A stretch of DNA of 64,000 nucleotides from Wuchereria bancrofti. Lineage: Eukaryota; Nematoda; Chromadorea; Rhabditida; Onchocercidae. Under the pieces are notes generated by a model. It saw only the letters and a program-made list of their open reading frames with translations, ran no database searches and was not told the origin of the DNA. Both the position numbers and the translations under genes were made by a program. Positions 26,374 through 38,583 of the stretch are shown here, piece after piece. Every line of letters begins with the position of its first letter. The first letter of the stretch is position 1. The stretch spans positions 5,006,399-5,070,398 of the forward strand of contig SSBO01000001.1 in assembly GCA_005281725.1 (NCBI GenBank). Direction: 5' to 3'.

Positions 26374-28754
26374 ATGATTAGATACTCTGTTCTGATTGTA
26401 TTAGCAGCTCTGATATCCCGAAAACTTTTGATACGCTGTTCACCGTCCATGCTTGTGCAGTCACCAGTAACGTCATTCTGGGTAACTGTTGAACCCGTAT
26501 CTGTTACGTGGACTAAAGGATGTCTAGCTTCTGCTGGATGTGACGATTCCAGGTTAACCATATCTGAATGGAACTTAGTTAGCGATGAAAGGACTTCCTC
26601 CAGCTGGTCTATACACGAATTTTTCGTGAGCTTTTATTCGATATTCAATTGAAATGAATGTAATTTCTCAGAATTACTTTTTTTTAAATTTAAATACATT
26701 GCTATAAGCTGATTTTTACTGATTTTCGTGGAAGTCTTTTTAAAATAAATTTTCATTTCAAAATAAAATGGATTATTTGATTTAGGATTCTTCACATATG
26801 TTTGTAAGTTATTGGAATAAAGGAAGACCTGCAGACATAACATTTAATTATGAGGTAGTAGGCGTCGATCCAATTTATGGATTTTCAAGAACCTGTGATT
26901 CCACGCAAGCAGTTCGCGTTTTTGATGATAAGGCGGGTTCCTTTTCAGTGATCATTGCTCCATTTAATATCTTAATTATTAGTTTACTTATTTTAGTTTT
27001 CATTATTTTTCATTTTTTAATTTTTAATTTTTCAGCGGGAATTAACATTTGAATCAGCAGAACAAGAAATCACACCAGCAACAGTTTCCTTGCAACAACA
27101 ATCTGATAAAGTAACTTTAAATCTGACTGGTAAATGTTTTAATGCAGCAATAATCATACAAAAGTATGAATTTAATTGCCCTTGGTGCTCTTGCAGCGAA
27201 GGTTATGCAGTTGTTGGTCAGGTAATCTCCATTTTATCACTATTAATTTTTGCTTATTCCTATACTTTGTAAGTATTGTTTGCTAATTTATTTTTTACCT
27301 ACTACTTCTTTACCTTAATGTTACCATACTTCGTAAGTCTTATGATTTAACTCAACAATTTTTTATTTTTCAGTTATCGGAATCTGAATCACGTGAATTT
27401 ATTCATCACGTGAACAGTCCATCAGAAACGTTGGTTCATATAGGTCTAATGGCGCTGTCAACAATTGCATTTGCAACATCCGCTGCATTTTCGTGCGTGC
27501 TAATTGCATATCTCCGCGAACGACGATCTAATTTCAGGAAAAGTGTTGCAAAGTGCAGTATGAAATGCTGCAACAATAATTCAACAATTCGTCGAAGACA
27601 CCAAACTACCTCTCACAAGAAACGACTAACCAATATTGAAATTTCCAGGTAGATTAGATAAATTGATAATATATGCTGTAAAATTCTGTGTCGATAAGTT
27701 AGGTTGCTTATGTTTCAAAGAAAATGCAGTAAAGAGATTTTTTTAAACAAAAATTATTTCTTGACTGAAAAATCCAATCTTTTCAATATTCTTTAGTTTG
27801 CAGAGTTTAATTACTTCCGACGTCAGAAGCAGTAAAAGAATATTAAAGCAGCAAAAGTTCTTTATTTTACTAAGCTTTCTTTTTTTCAAAAAATTCTTGT
27901 CTTTTGCTTTTTTCTGATGCTTACACATTTTAATAATTGCTTGTCTGAGCACAAACGTTTTATTTCATAAAGTGGCCGAACATTATTTCTTCACTATCCG
28001 ACCTTTTGGTTGCTTGAAAATTTGATAAGCTTTCACATATTAAAAGTTTTCAAATATTTTAACTCTTATTCAATAATTACAGGGAAGTTTGCAAAATTTC
28101 TGTGCTCAAACTGAGTTCTTAACCAATTTAAAAATCATTCAGAACATAAAATGAGTAAAAAGCTTCTCCTATCCAATTACGGGAAGCGTTTTAAATGAAT
28201 GCTTTTGCATGTATATTTATTCATCCACTCCTACCTATGCATTTATACATAATTTACGATTCCAAAAGAACTGAAAATTAGGAAAAAGATATGATACTTG
28301 GGACTTTGGAACATCCGGAATTTCATCTGTTATTTTCAAGTTTGTCAATAACATGTTATTAGAGAGATATCAAAGTTAGTGTAAATTATGCGGAAGTGCA
28401 TCAGTGTCATTCTGCTCTGAACTTTTATTTGATATTTCATCGGGCAGCTCTTTTCCAATAATTACAGGAAATTAGTTCTTACACAAAAATAATTATGAAT
28501 CAATATTTTTCCGAAAAAAATGACATAACTTTCTCTGGGAAAGCAACATTTAATTTTTTTCTATAATTTTTACAAGTAAGAGATGTTTTAGATATCAGCC
28601 AAGGAATGATTGTCCCACACTGATACCACATAGAATGGAAAACAATCACTGTGGAACAGTTACTGGGAATGTTTCAAGCTGTCATATTGTAGCCAACGAC
28701 TGGAATACAGAATCAGCACTTTCTGATAGAATACATAGGTATTATAAGTACTGA
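26374..28754 (+). CDS. Single-pass membrane protein, paralogue 2
   Basis: Exons 26374-26625, 26786-26932, 27036-27221, 27374-27648, 28592-28754; phases 0,0,0,2; about 340 aa. An acceptor TTATTTCAG ends at 26361, just before the ATG. The N-terminus MIRYSVLIVLAALI is signal-like. The ectodomain has WTKGCLASAGC, GVDPIYGFSRTCD and GKCFNAA...CPWCSC. The first exon-2 Cys of the paralogues is Tyr here, while exon 3 gains a Cys. A helix at about 215-242 is followed by LRERR. The tail (98 aa) is unlike the paralogues after YQPRND. Exon 2 matches the 147-base length of the other copies only if the AAG|GCGGGT donor is used; TCA|GTGATC 15 bases on is also in phase. Exon 5 may continue past CATAG|GTATTA. 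Family unrecognised. Confidence 0.85.
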
Positions 28755-29700
28755 TATATCACCTGTTTGTAATGGTAATTTGAAAGTGTAGTTGGCTCTT
28801 TTTTAAGTAGTCATTTAAAGTCAAATCTTTTATTATGACTAATTTTTTGAAAGAATTTGCCTTGTGAGTATGCAATAAACATAAAATATTTGGCTCAGAA
28901 GAAATGAAGAACAACCAATGGTTATTTCGGCATATTATTGTATAAAACTAAAAAGAAGATAACCAGAATTTTACCGATTCATCTCAAAACAAATAAAACC
29001 TAATTCATCTATTGTAATATCAATGTCAACTGACAGTTATTTCCCATATTTCTTGAATCTATCTTTATAATTTTTACGGTTTTATAAAACCAGCCTCATT
29101 TTTAAAAAGGTCTTATACCAGTAACAAATGACGGGACATTGAACACTTAAGATAAATCTTTTAGGATTTTTCGGGATTCAATTAAGGAACTCCCCAACCC
29201 CGTTGCTGGTGAGTCCTTCTTTCTTGCATGCTGTTCTTTTGCAGTTTCATCGGCTCACATTTTATTATTGATTTATGAGAACTCTAACCAGTATTGTAGT
29301 ATCTTCAAAATACTTACTGATTAGGAAAAGCATTTTTATCAGTGTTGTATATGTCTTCCATCAATATTATTGCCTTTATTTCCATGGAATAAAGCATATT
29401 GAACGAATCTAAGCGCAAAATGTACCGTAAGCAAGCAGTTGAATCATCGATATGACTCAGAGTGGTTTAAAAAATATTTTCAAAAAAAAAAAAAATAAGC
29501 ACAGACACTGGTCATCAATTTACTAATGTTTTGTTTATTCCTTTCCATTAACGATTAAGGTGAAACTTACTGTTTGTGTGCGTGTGTGTCAGGATGATAT
29601 GAATTCTATTTAAAACAAACATTGGATTCCATTAGAAATACAGAAGTACTTTACAGGTTATTTTCTTATTTGGATTACTGATCAGTTAACTTCTTATTTG
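28755..29700. other. Intergenic, no gene seen
   Basis: A+T-rich with a poly-A run near 29484 and a short GT repeat near 29575. No supportable coding signal. Confidence 0.4.
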
Positions 29701-29725
29701 GTGAACCTATAATAATATCATCTCT

Positions 29726-30340
29726 GAGGAAGGACGGAAATTAGAAGTTTGAAGGTACGCTGCAGTGACCTTTTCCTTCCTCCATACGTTGTCTAAAGAA
29801 TAAAAAATGAATCATTTGAATACCTTTCTGTTTGCTTTATTTGTAAACGATGCACATTCTCTTTTCCTTCCTTCCACTTGCTATGTAAAATTGTGAAAAG
29901 GGCAGGAAGATTAGTCGATTGGATCTTACGCTCGCAAAGTCGACAATCTTCCAAAATTTGTCCATCATCAGAGATCATCTGATCAAAGACTAATCAAATA
30001 AATTTGATGAGATTTAAAAATAGCAACTGCATTGTGTAAAAATATAACATACAAATTGGATAAGGCGATCCATGAATTAATTAATCTACTGGTCTACTAA
30101 AGGTAAGTATCATTTCAAGTTACGGAGATCAAGGAACAAGCAAAATATCTCTGAAGGGACATCAACAGAGAAATCTATTGTTTTTCAAATCCTTCTTATT
30201 GGTAATTAATGAAGCAGTAATTGTCGTGAATGAATGAGGCAATGTACTTATCAATCTACTTATTGCATCACACATACAATTTAGCAATGCAAAATTCCAT
30301 TCATCAAAATATAAAAGAACAAATGACCCGTCAATTAACA
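29726..30340 (-). CDS. Unrecognised gene, 3' part (three candidate exons)
   Basis: Exon A, about 30340-30170, follows acceptor GATCACAG and reads MLIDGSFVLLYFDEWNF, then ALLNCMCDAISRLIS, hydrophobic and longin-like in feel. Exon B, 29978-29824, follows TTGATCAG and reads MISDDGQILEDCRLCERK ... LHSKWKEGKENVHRL, ending AG|GTATTC in phase 2. Exon C from about 29780 (acceptor TTCTTTAG) closes the frame in phase as QRMEEGKGHCSVPSNF and a stop. The A-B junction could not be made in phase; the B-C junction is phase-consistent. CRLC might be half of a metal site. No family is recognised. Confidence 0.4.
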
Positions 30341-30904
30341 TCTGTGATCTGTTTTCCACTTAAAATGGAAGAGAAATTTGCTTAAACTTTAATGATTTTC
30401 TTTCCTGAAAAACTTCCTCCTCTTTGTTTCTTAATTACTATAACTGCGATAGCAAGATTCATTTGTCATCACTCTTCCATTTCTTCATGTCTCTTCAACT
30501 TTACGTAGTCCATCAAACTTAGTTGTTATTTAATTTAATGAATTATGAATATAAACTATATGTCATTGCATTCATTTATACTCAAAAAAGACGAAAAAAA
30601 GTTTCTTCTTAATATAAGTTTATGCATTTCAATTATAAAAAGTAATTGTATTAACTGTAAAAAAAAATTAATTGTAAAAAATTGTGAAAGTAATTCTACA
30701 AATTGGAAGCGAATCAAAGAGCTTTTTTATTTTCATTTCTTCCTTATTTCCTAGATGTTTTGAAAATCTTTTTCGAATTAATTCCCCATTTCACTAATAT
30801 AAAACTTCAAAAACTGTCACATTCTCATCAATGGGTGCAAATGAATTGGACATGATTCCAGTTTGGCAATTTCATTGACTTCATCATAATATCAAGAAAT
30901 GAAT

Positions 30905-31247
30905 TCATAAGCATTACTTGACATATTCAACGACAGATTTCTGTGATACAGACTAATCCAAGTTTAACTGAAGATCTTCCTCAACCTTCTTTTGCTACTG
31001 TTCATAAACAAAGTGGGTCAGTTAAGTAAGTGCTTTATTCAGTTCTTCATTTTGAAATAGGATGGAACAAAAAGACTGTCAAAAAAATGACAAAGTATTG
31101 AAGGATTTACTGACAGATACCTTACGAGCCACTTCATTATATGTGCTACGATTACCATTAGCATTCTTCATTTCATGGATAAATTATTTTCTAATTTTCT
31201 ACGATTTTTCCATTAATGAAATAAACGTTTTTTGTGCTCATATATGA
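30905..31247 (+). CDS. Candidate short 3' gene end with a 35-nt intron
   Basis: A frame opening about 30922 (or behind acceptor GTGATACAG near 30953) reads TNPSLTEDLPQPSFATV and HKQSGSVK, ending at GTTAA|GTAAGT (31025). The next AG, after only 35 bases (31026-31060), continues in the same phase as MEQKDCQKNDKVLKDLLTD and TLRATSLYVLRL to a TGA at 31245-31247. The donor is consensus, and 35 nt is near the lower limit for nematode introns. It could be a distal exon pair of paralogue 2 or an independent gene. Unrecognised. Confidence 0.3.
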
Positions 31248-31249
31248 GT

Positions 31250-34200
31250 CACTCTGATTGTTCAAAGTTGTTTCATCATTTATTTTGATAAAGTAAAAAT
31301 ACGACAAGAAAGAAACGAAATCTAATCTTAAAACTTTCTTCCACTTATCACAAGAAATGGCCAGTATAATATGAATGGATGGGAAAATAATTAGTTTCTT
31401 TTATTTCAGATCCGAAAGAGAAAGGCTTATCCTTTTTCTGTCATATACTGCTATGAATGATTTAATGTCCCTTACGTGCTTACACCTATTCATTCATTAA
31501 TTATATTAATTATGCAAGTGAAAAGATTCATTTACGATGATTTTTTAAGACCAATATTTATCTCAAAGAAGTATGAGTAACGTGGCATTACATCCAATTT
31601 TAATCTTTTTGAAAAGAAATCATTTTCATCAAATTTATCCAATAAAAGCATTTTGTACCTTTCATCTGAGATTTCTATTGCGAAAATGAGTGGTTAATAA
31701 TATGGAAGGTCATCAATTTACTTTTATTACAATTTATGAAGAGATTGTTTTGTTAGTTCGTAATGGAAATTCAAATTTCTTTCAACATCTTCAAAACTGT
31801 AAAGTCTTGAAATTTAAATTTTTGACAAAACTGTGGAAATTACTACTAAATTTTAAAACTAAAACTACTATTAAATTTTAATTACGGTTCAAAGAAATCT
31901 TTCTACTTTCAACTGCTTAATTTTGTCAAAGCTCTCTCCAAGCACAAATATTCCTGCAAAGTATAATGAAATATACTGCTAATAAATTTCTTATTACTTT
32001 CTCATTCCCAGACTGAAAAATATAAGATGTTAGAGATAATGATCATAGAAGATGGGATAGAAAAAAGCTGGCGATAGATGAGGAAGTTGACTAGAATTAT
32101 TTGCAGATTGAATGGGTCACTGTGTAGTGGTTGTCCCCCTGCATCACAACATCTGATAACAGATTTGTGACGAAATAATATCGCCTTTATGCTTTTTAAT
32201 CATAAATTCTGGACTAGTTCGTTGCCAAAGTAAAAAGTTTTGTACCGACGCATCCTGAGTTGTTTTTTTTTTCCATAGTTTGTTTAAAATTCAAATAGAA
32301 TTTTCTAGGCCCTTATTATAATTATTTTCACTAAGATTGTCACATTTTGAAAACTATCAACTGGTAGCATAATTTACAGATCACTTATCATGCAGACTTA
32401 CTAAGCTTATTTCTTGTTCAAAGTCAGATGAACTATCATCATCTCGATTCCAATAATCACTTATTAGGAACTTCATCTTTTTATTTCATTTATCAAACGA
32501 GTGACAATGATTTTCTTTTTCCAATCCATAAGAAATTCGACAGCCTGTAATATTTTGAACTTTTCACAATTTCTATATACCTCATCTTTTTTCTGCAGTG
32601 ATTCATTTATATTTATGAAGGACTTGATAGGTCATGCGAAATTGCAATAACTCCGTTAAGTGATTTCAACTGAAAAATCTTGACATTATAGATATAACGA
32701 ATATTTAGAAATAAGAAATATGAAATTTTTCAGAAGATAAAGGAAGACAAAAAAAAAAAAATTTGTTTTAGTATTTAGTTAACAATAGCACTGAGACTTA
32801 GTTTGCACATCTTTTATTTCAAACTTTTGCATAAATGTTTATTCATCCTGCGAAAAAGAAAAATAAGAAGCGCAGCTGGTCATCTCAATTCACTTCAGTT
32901 TATGGTTTGGTCCACTCTCTGCTTCTTGTTCTCTCTAAACTCAACTGGGATGCAAATTGATTGCAAGCGGTGCAACTGGAGAATTTAAGGATAATCTTAA
33001 ATTGAAAGCAATTAATTAGAATTTCTTCGAGGCTCTAAAACAGTCAGACCGAATTGATTTGTCTATTTGATACATACGCTTGATTGCTAAGAAAGGAAAT
33101 CAACAGAGACTCTTACAATTGTATCCGTCTAGTGGCATTTTTTTTTGGACTTTTCCTGTCTACTTATTTTCAATTCTTTATTATTGTATGAAAACCAGTT
33201 GAAAATTGTATATTATCACTGAGAAACCTTTTTTTGTTTTGTTTTGTAGATATGATTTTATTAAAAGCCAGGAAAAGCATTTAGCTTGGTTTTTGTGCTA
33301 GACTAGAGCAAAACAAGAGTGACCTTTTTATACTGCGTCGTGATATTTCCCATGTAAATCTATAAGATTATTTTTATGAGATTCCAAGTAGGATAAGAAT
33401 AATAGTTGTTGGCTGAGTAGTTGACGCAGTTAAAAATTTCCAAACTCGGTTGCTTCAACGTAATCAGTTCCAGACAAACTAACCCATTTACGCTTGTTCA
33501 GAAGTAGGATTATCAAGAAGAGTATCAGACGATAACAACAGCTGTAACGATTAATATCAGATAAGACATCGGCCCTCATCAACCTTTCTTTAATAGTTCA
33601 CTTTTAAAAATAACAACACATTTTCAGCATTGATTGAAAATGTAATGATAGCATTCGAATACTCACCAAATGCGAAAAAAAGAAAAATTTTCAAGAAATT
33701 TGTCGTGAGAAATCGATCGATTAATAGATCTTTATTCTAGAATCTATTCAATACAATGATAATCGTTAGGCGTTAAGTGAATTTAAAAGTTGGACATGCG
33801 GAACTTAAAAGTTATTCATTAAAGACAAATTTTAAATTCCATCCTTATTCTATCTATAAATTTAATTCTTACTACTATATCTGCTGCTGCTGCTTAGATT
33901 GTCCACTAATCAGAATGTAGTAGTTGTTTGAATTTCATTTACACTACTTAGAAAACCTTAGAAGGAAAATATTATTTTAGTATTAACTTGCTTCAGTTCT
34001 CTTTTCTAGCCATATACATTTTGAACTAATAATATTCATTTCTTCTTCCCATATTTTTTGTCTGATGATAATTCTTTGTCTAATTTGAAATCTATTTCAA
34101 TTAAAATCTTTCTGTGAATAAAAATTTGTTAAAATCTGTTCCAGCGCTCATTTTTGCTAGCGCGAAAGTCTTCAATGACAATTCATTCAATTGCTTTCAA

Positions 34201-34500
34201 ATAGTTTATGATTCTGACAAAAATAGAGAAAGAAATTACATGCAGAAATTTCCAAAGCAAATCTTTAGTTTCAGATTTAATTTTAGAGAAAATCTCTTTG
34301 TGAACAAAAATTTCGAAATCAATTAATGAAGTATAAAAAAAGACAGAAACTTTATAAGGTAATGAAGTGATAAACATGATCTTAAAGTGGGGGAAATTGT
34401 TCTCTTCTCTCCTCACAACTAAATTCAAATTCGGAATTTTTAAAGCCTAATTTGTTACGTTGAGCAGAAGTTTAAACAGTTGTCAAAATTTGCACGGTTT
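31250..34500. other. Intergenic, no gene seen
   Basis: A+T-rich with poly-A near 32748 and a short GCT repeat near 33884. Several 60-80 codon frames occur but none has splice or family support. Confidence 0.45.
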
Positions 34501-34525
34501 TTCCGCATGAGCTTAATGAATACAG

Positions 34526-34756
34526 ATGTCATTAGCAAAAACAATAACATGCATTTTTGTTTTTCGATATTTTTTTATTGCATTTTCACATGAATATCGT
34601 CAATCATTAGGACACTCAGCAAAACAGCCATTGCAACAACGTCATCAACACATTATTATTTATGTGAATTCTGATTTTGATTTAACAATTTTTATTTCTT
34701 ACATTTTTGCTCATTTTCCAAAGAATTACAAGAAATTCTTTTCTTCTATAAAGTGA
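34526..34756 (+). CDS. Hypothetical small secreted-type peptide ORF
   Basis: ATG at 34526 directly follows an AG (ATACAG|ATG). The reading starts MSLAKTITCIFVFRYFFIAFS, a plausible signal peptide, then HEYRQSLGHSAKQPLQQ with better codon composition than its surroundings. After that it becomes Phe/Ile-rich, suggesting the true product is shorter or spliced (for example at a GTGAAT). 76 aa unspliced. Unrecognised; chance is a real alternative. Confidence 0.22.
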   Translation: MSLAKTITCIFVFRYFFIAFSHEYRQSLGHSAKQPLQQRHQHIIIYVNSDFDLTIFISYIFAHFPKNYKKFFSSIK

Positions 34757-34759
34757 GTA

Positions 34760-37700
34760 TTAACACTTATACTTTAAGGGAAATTGTAACATTTTATATA
34801 TTAAAATCAGGATAAATTCTCTCTTCGTTTTTTTTCAATCGAAACTTGTGGATGTTTCCTTGCCCTTCTATTTTCACCAAAAATTAATCATTTTGTTAGA
34901 TATGACAGAAGTGATTTCGAATGAAATTTTGCTGTATAAAAAATCGAATTTTTGAAATTTACAGCAGCAAAAAGAATGCCTTAAATCCATCGTCGTTGTA
35001 TATGAAAGCCTCAATTTAATAAAAACTTTCACAAATATAAAATGAATGAATGAAGTATGAATTCTTATTCAATTCCCAATACAAATGACGGATGAAATTT
35101 TGAGAAGAGGTTGAAGAGAGAGAAAGAGAGGGAGAGATGGAGCAGGATATGTTAATAGATGAGGCGAATTCAGGAGATCTTGATATACTCGAGAAAAGAA
35201 TTTATTCGTACAGCAAAACCACTCAACAATTCGTCTTCTAAACATCTTTCCAATACAAATAAAGTTGTTTTGAAGTTTTCGGTTTCATTTTACGAATAAG
35301 TCCTCTTTATGATATGTTTGTAGGCAGAATATGATTTCACTGTCTGATTTAATTTAGCAGTGATATGATCAAAGGCAACTTGTTAAAAGAACAAGTCAAT
35401 TTACCTATCCTTATGGTCGAAGGGTTCGAGAATTTCAATTATATTAGCTTTCCGGAGAACTTTGTTGTTTGCTCTTTTCGTTCAAATAAATGTTCAAATA
35501 AATATAAAGTTTATTCTTACTTCATTTCATTACCATCCGATCGGTTCTCCAAATAATTCAGGGATATGATAGGGTAACTTCTTGGCCCTGAGCAATTAGA
35601 TTAGGAAAAGCTATAATAGTTGCTGGTGTTTAGACTATTATAAAGCATCTGAAGTCAGACTTAAGGTCGGAGATTTTTTTGAATTGTTATCTAACAGATA
35701 CTGATATTATAATATTATTATCAGCAGCATCATCTACTTTCATGCCGTTGATTTCCTGTTGATTATAGATTGCGACCTTCAGTTTAATTCTGCCTTTATT
35801 TCTATAAATAAAGAGATTATTTCACTTAATTCATCTTAAGACTGAGGTGAGTTGAGAAAATTTTAAAACAGTCAAACGAATTTAAGAGAATATTCTTTAT
35901 TAGAAGAACATGTTAACAAGTGGTTCGTCAAAAGACCTACAGTCCAAGTAGTGGAATAATTAATGTTGCCTGAAAAGAAACTAATTCTAAGATCATTACT
36001 GCCCAGATCACCTTAATGCTACTACTGTTCAATTTAGTCTCAAAATGATCTTATTTTATCGCAATGTCCTAATACTTTTACTTTAAAGATTCCTTAACTT
36101 TTTTGGAATCTTATCATTATTTGATAGTAAACTGAAAGTCAAATATTTGTCAACATGGACAAGGAAGTGAGCAACATCTTCAAGTGTCAATGATCATAAA
36201 AAAATTCTGAACGGAACATTCATTGTGGAACATTTTTTAATCTTTAGTTATTACGTGGCATGCAGAAAGTGTTGAAATTTACTCAATTTCTAACACTTTT
36301 AATGTTTCATTGTTCACTGAAGAAAATTTAGAGAGCTTATTTGCAACCTCTTAAATCAAAGCTCCTTAATTTGATGGTAAATTGATATTTCTAGTTGAAA
36401 TATTGTTCGAAAAGGTTAGAGGATATGTTGCAAGAATGAATCTAGGCACTATGAAGTCATTTGTTTAATCGATATTGAGATCAGCATTTGATAGCGAGTT
36501 TACTTTTATTTTGAATCAGATGGACGGATCGTAGTTGTAGAATTTTTTGAAGAGCGTGTGATCTATTGCTGATTGCATATATTTATTGCTGGGGATTTTA
36601 TGTTTATTGCATTTTGTAAGCCTAGACAATAATATTTTGACCCAATATCATTGTAATGATATTCTCATTTTATGGACTTGACCTTTTTTTCTGGATCTTT
36701 TTCACTTTGCAAAAAGCATTAGAAAATCTTCTAGTCTTTTTCGATATTATTGAGCTTATTTACCACTGCATTCATTTCTGGTATTTCAATGCTTTTTGAA
36801 TTAACAAATGCAAAACGATTTAATAGCTAAGATAAATTCTTTCTACCAAAAGTCGTAATGACTTAAGAATCAATCTCGATCTGATCTTCTCAATTTGAAT
36901 AATGCAAATAGGAAAGACAAAATTAGTCTTTAGCTCTTATAACAATCATTGGCACTTCTTTTTTCCCTTACATTTTTTCAAGAAAATTTCCTATCAAAAA
37001 TTGGAAATAGTGATATCGTATCAAGTCATTCATTATACATTAGCTTGAAATTTTTTCAAATCATAAGTTCAGAAACCGAAATCTGAACTTTCTCCGATTC
37101 TAATTACTCCTGCAGGGAATTATAATTTCTCTAAATACTTCCTTGAACATATACTTAGGCCCGTATGGATTTTTAGACGAATCAATAATTCATAAAATCT
37201 GCTTCACTTACAAATATGCATCACTTTTTTGTTAACCTAATTTCCTTCTCAATTTGCATGAATAATTGAATTAAAATTTAAGCCAAAATTGAATATTTCA
37301 TTGAACAGTCATAATTCTGCATTTCTAAACATGCATGATTTAAATAGCAGTGGCTTTTTTCTGAGGAAAAAATACTAATATGCAGAAAGCCCGAACTTTA
37401 GAATCTTAACCACTTCTTGAAATTTGAAATTATCGAATTTTACTGTATTTTTTAGAAAAAATCTTTTGTTCCAAAAAGAAAACAGATCTTTTTGCTCCTC
37501 CAGGTTTCACTGTTTTAATTATTACAGAAGACTTAACTTTAACAAAGTGTGTGCACAGAAATTAAAGCAGAATATTTTTCATTAATAATAGGTAATTAAC
37601 TTTTATTTGCGACATGTTCTGAAGACAAAGAACTTTCAGAATTTCCAATATTAAATTTGTTGACACTAATTCTTACTAAATTAGTCTTTAAGCTGTTGAA

Positions 37701-38580
37701 AATTTGTAAATATATCTGATATTTTGGCCTGAACGCAGTTCAACTCTATCAATTTGAAATGAAAAATATTCTCTTGGGAATAATTTTTGAGCTAATTTTT
37801 CTCATTCATAAACAACATTCACCAATTATATTTCAGAAATTTCCATTTATCGTTGTCTGTCTAATGAAGGCTATTTTTGTCTTTTTTTTTTGATGAGATG
37901 AGTTTTGTCTATTAAATCATAAAAGATTGACTTAATTCTCTAAATTTGCTTTAATCTATTTGAATTGCTGAAAACTGTTTAAATTAATATAGAATGATCA
38001 GTAAAAATCAATTTGAAGTGTTCGTTTCCTTGCACTATTTTTTGCAGGTTTATTCAGACTACGAAGTATTCAAATAGTACTAAGTCAAAAGTCAACAATG
38101 CAACAAATTAAAACTGATTTTGATATCACTTTTAGTTTCTGCAGAAATTCTAATTCGAATTTGTCCAATGTAAATTTATTGAGAATTATGATAGAGTTTT
38201 ACTGATGTGAGGAATATAATAATTAATAAAGATAACTTAAGTTCTAAAATTTGTTCATATTGACTTTGGCTCATCAATAAAATATTTCAAAGCTTGTTTG
38301 TCCACATTTCATTTGTCAAATATCCAAACTTTATTAAAATTTCAAATACGCTGTCATCTGCCTAATTCCTCTGGACATCCATTATTTAACAGTTAAACTA
38401 TTAATTTTTTGCTGGCAATAAAAGATCTAAATCCAAACAAAAGATCGAGCTGCACACTTTTGCTAAATTCTGTTTTGAGACACATTTCGCAATACTGAAT
38501 TTTCTTCAGGAATGTATTACAAACACAGTGTGAATAAGGATAATTTAAGCTATTCCAGTTGAATGAAGAAAGAAACATTG
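34760..38580. other. Intergenic upstream of paralogue 3
   Basis: A+T-rich, with a GA-rich stretch near 35115 and a 12-base direct repeat at 35481/35493. No coding signal I would support. Confidence 0.45.
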
Positions 38581-38583
38581 TAA

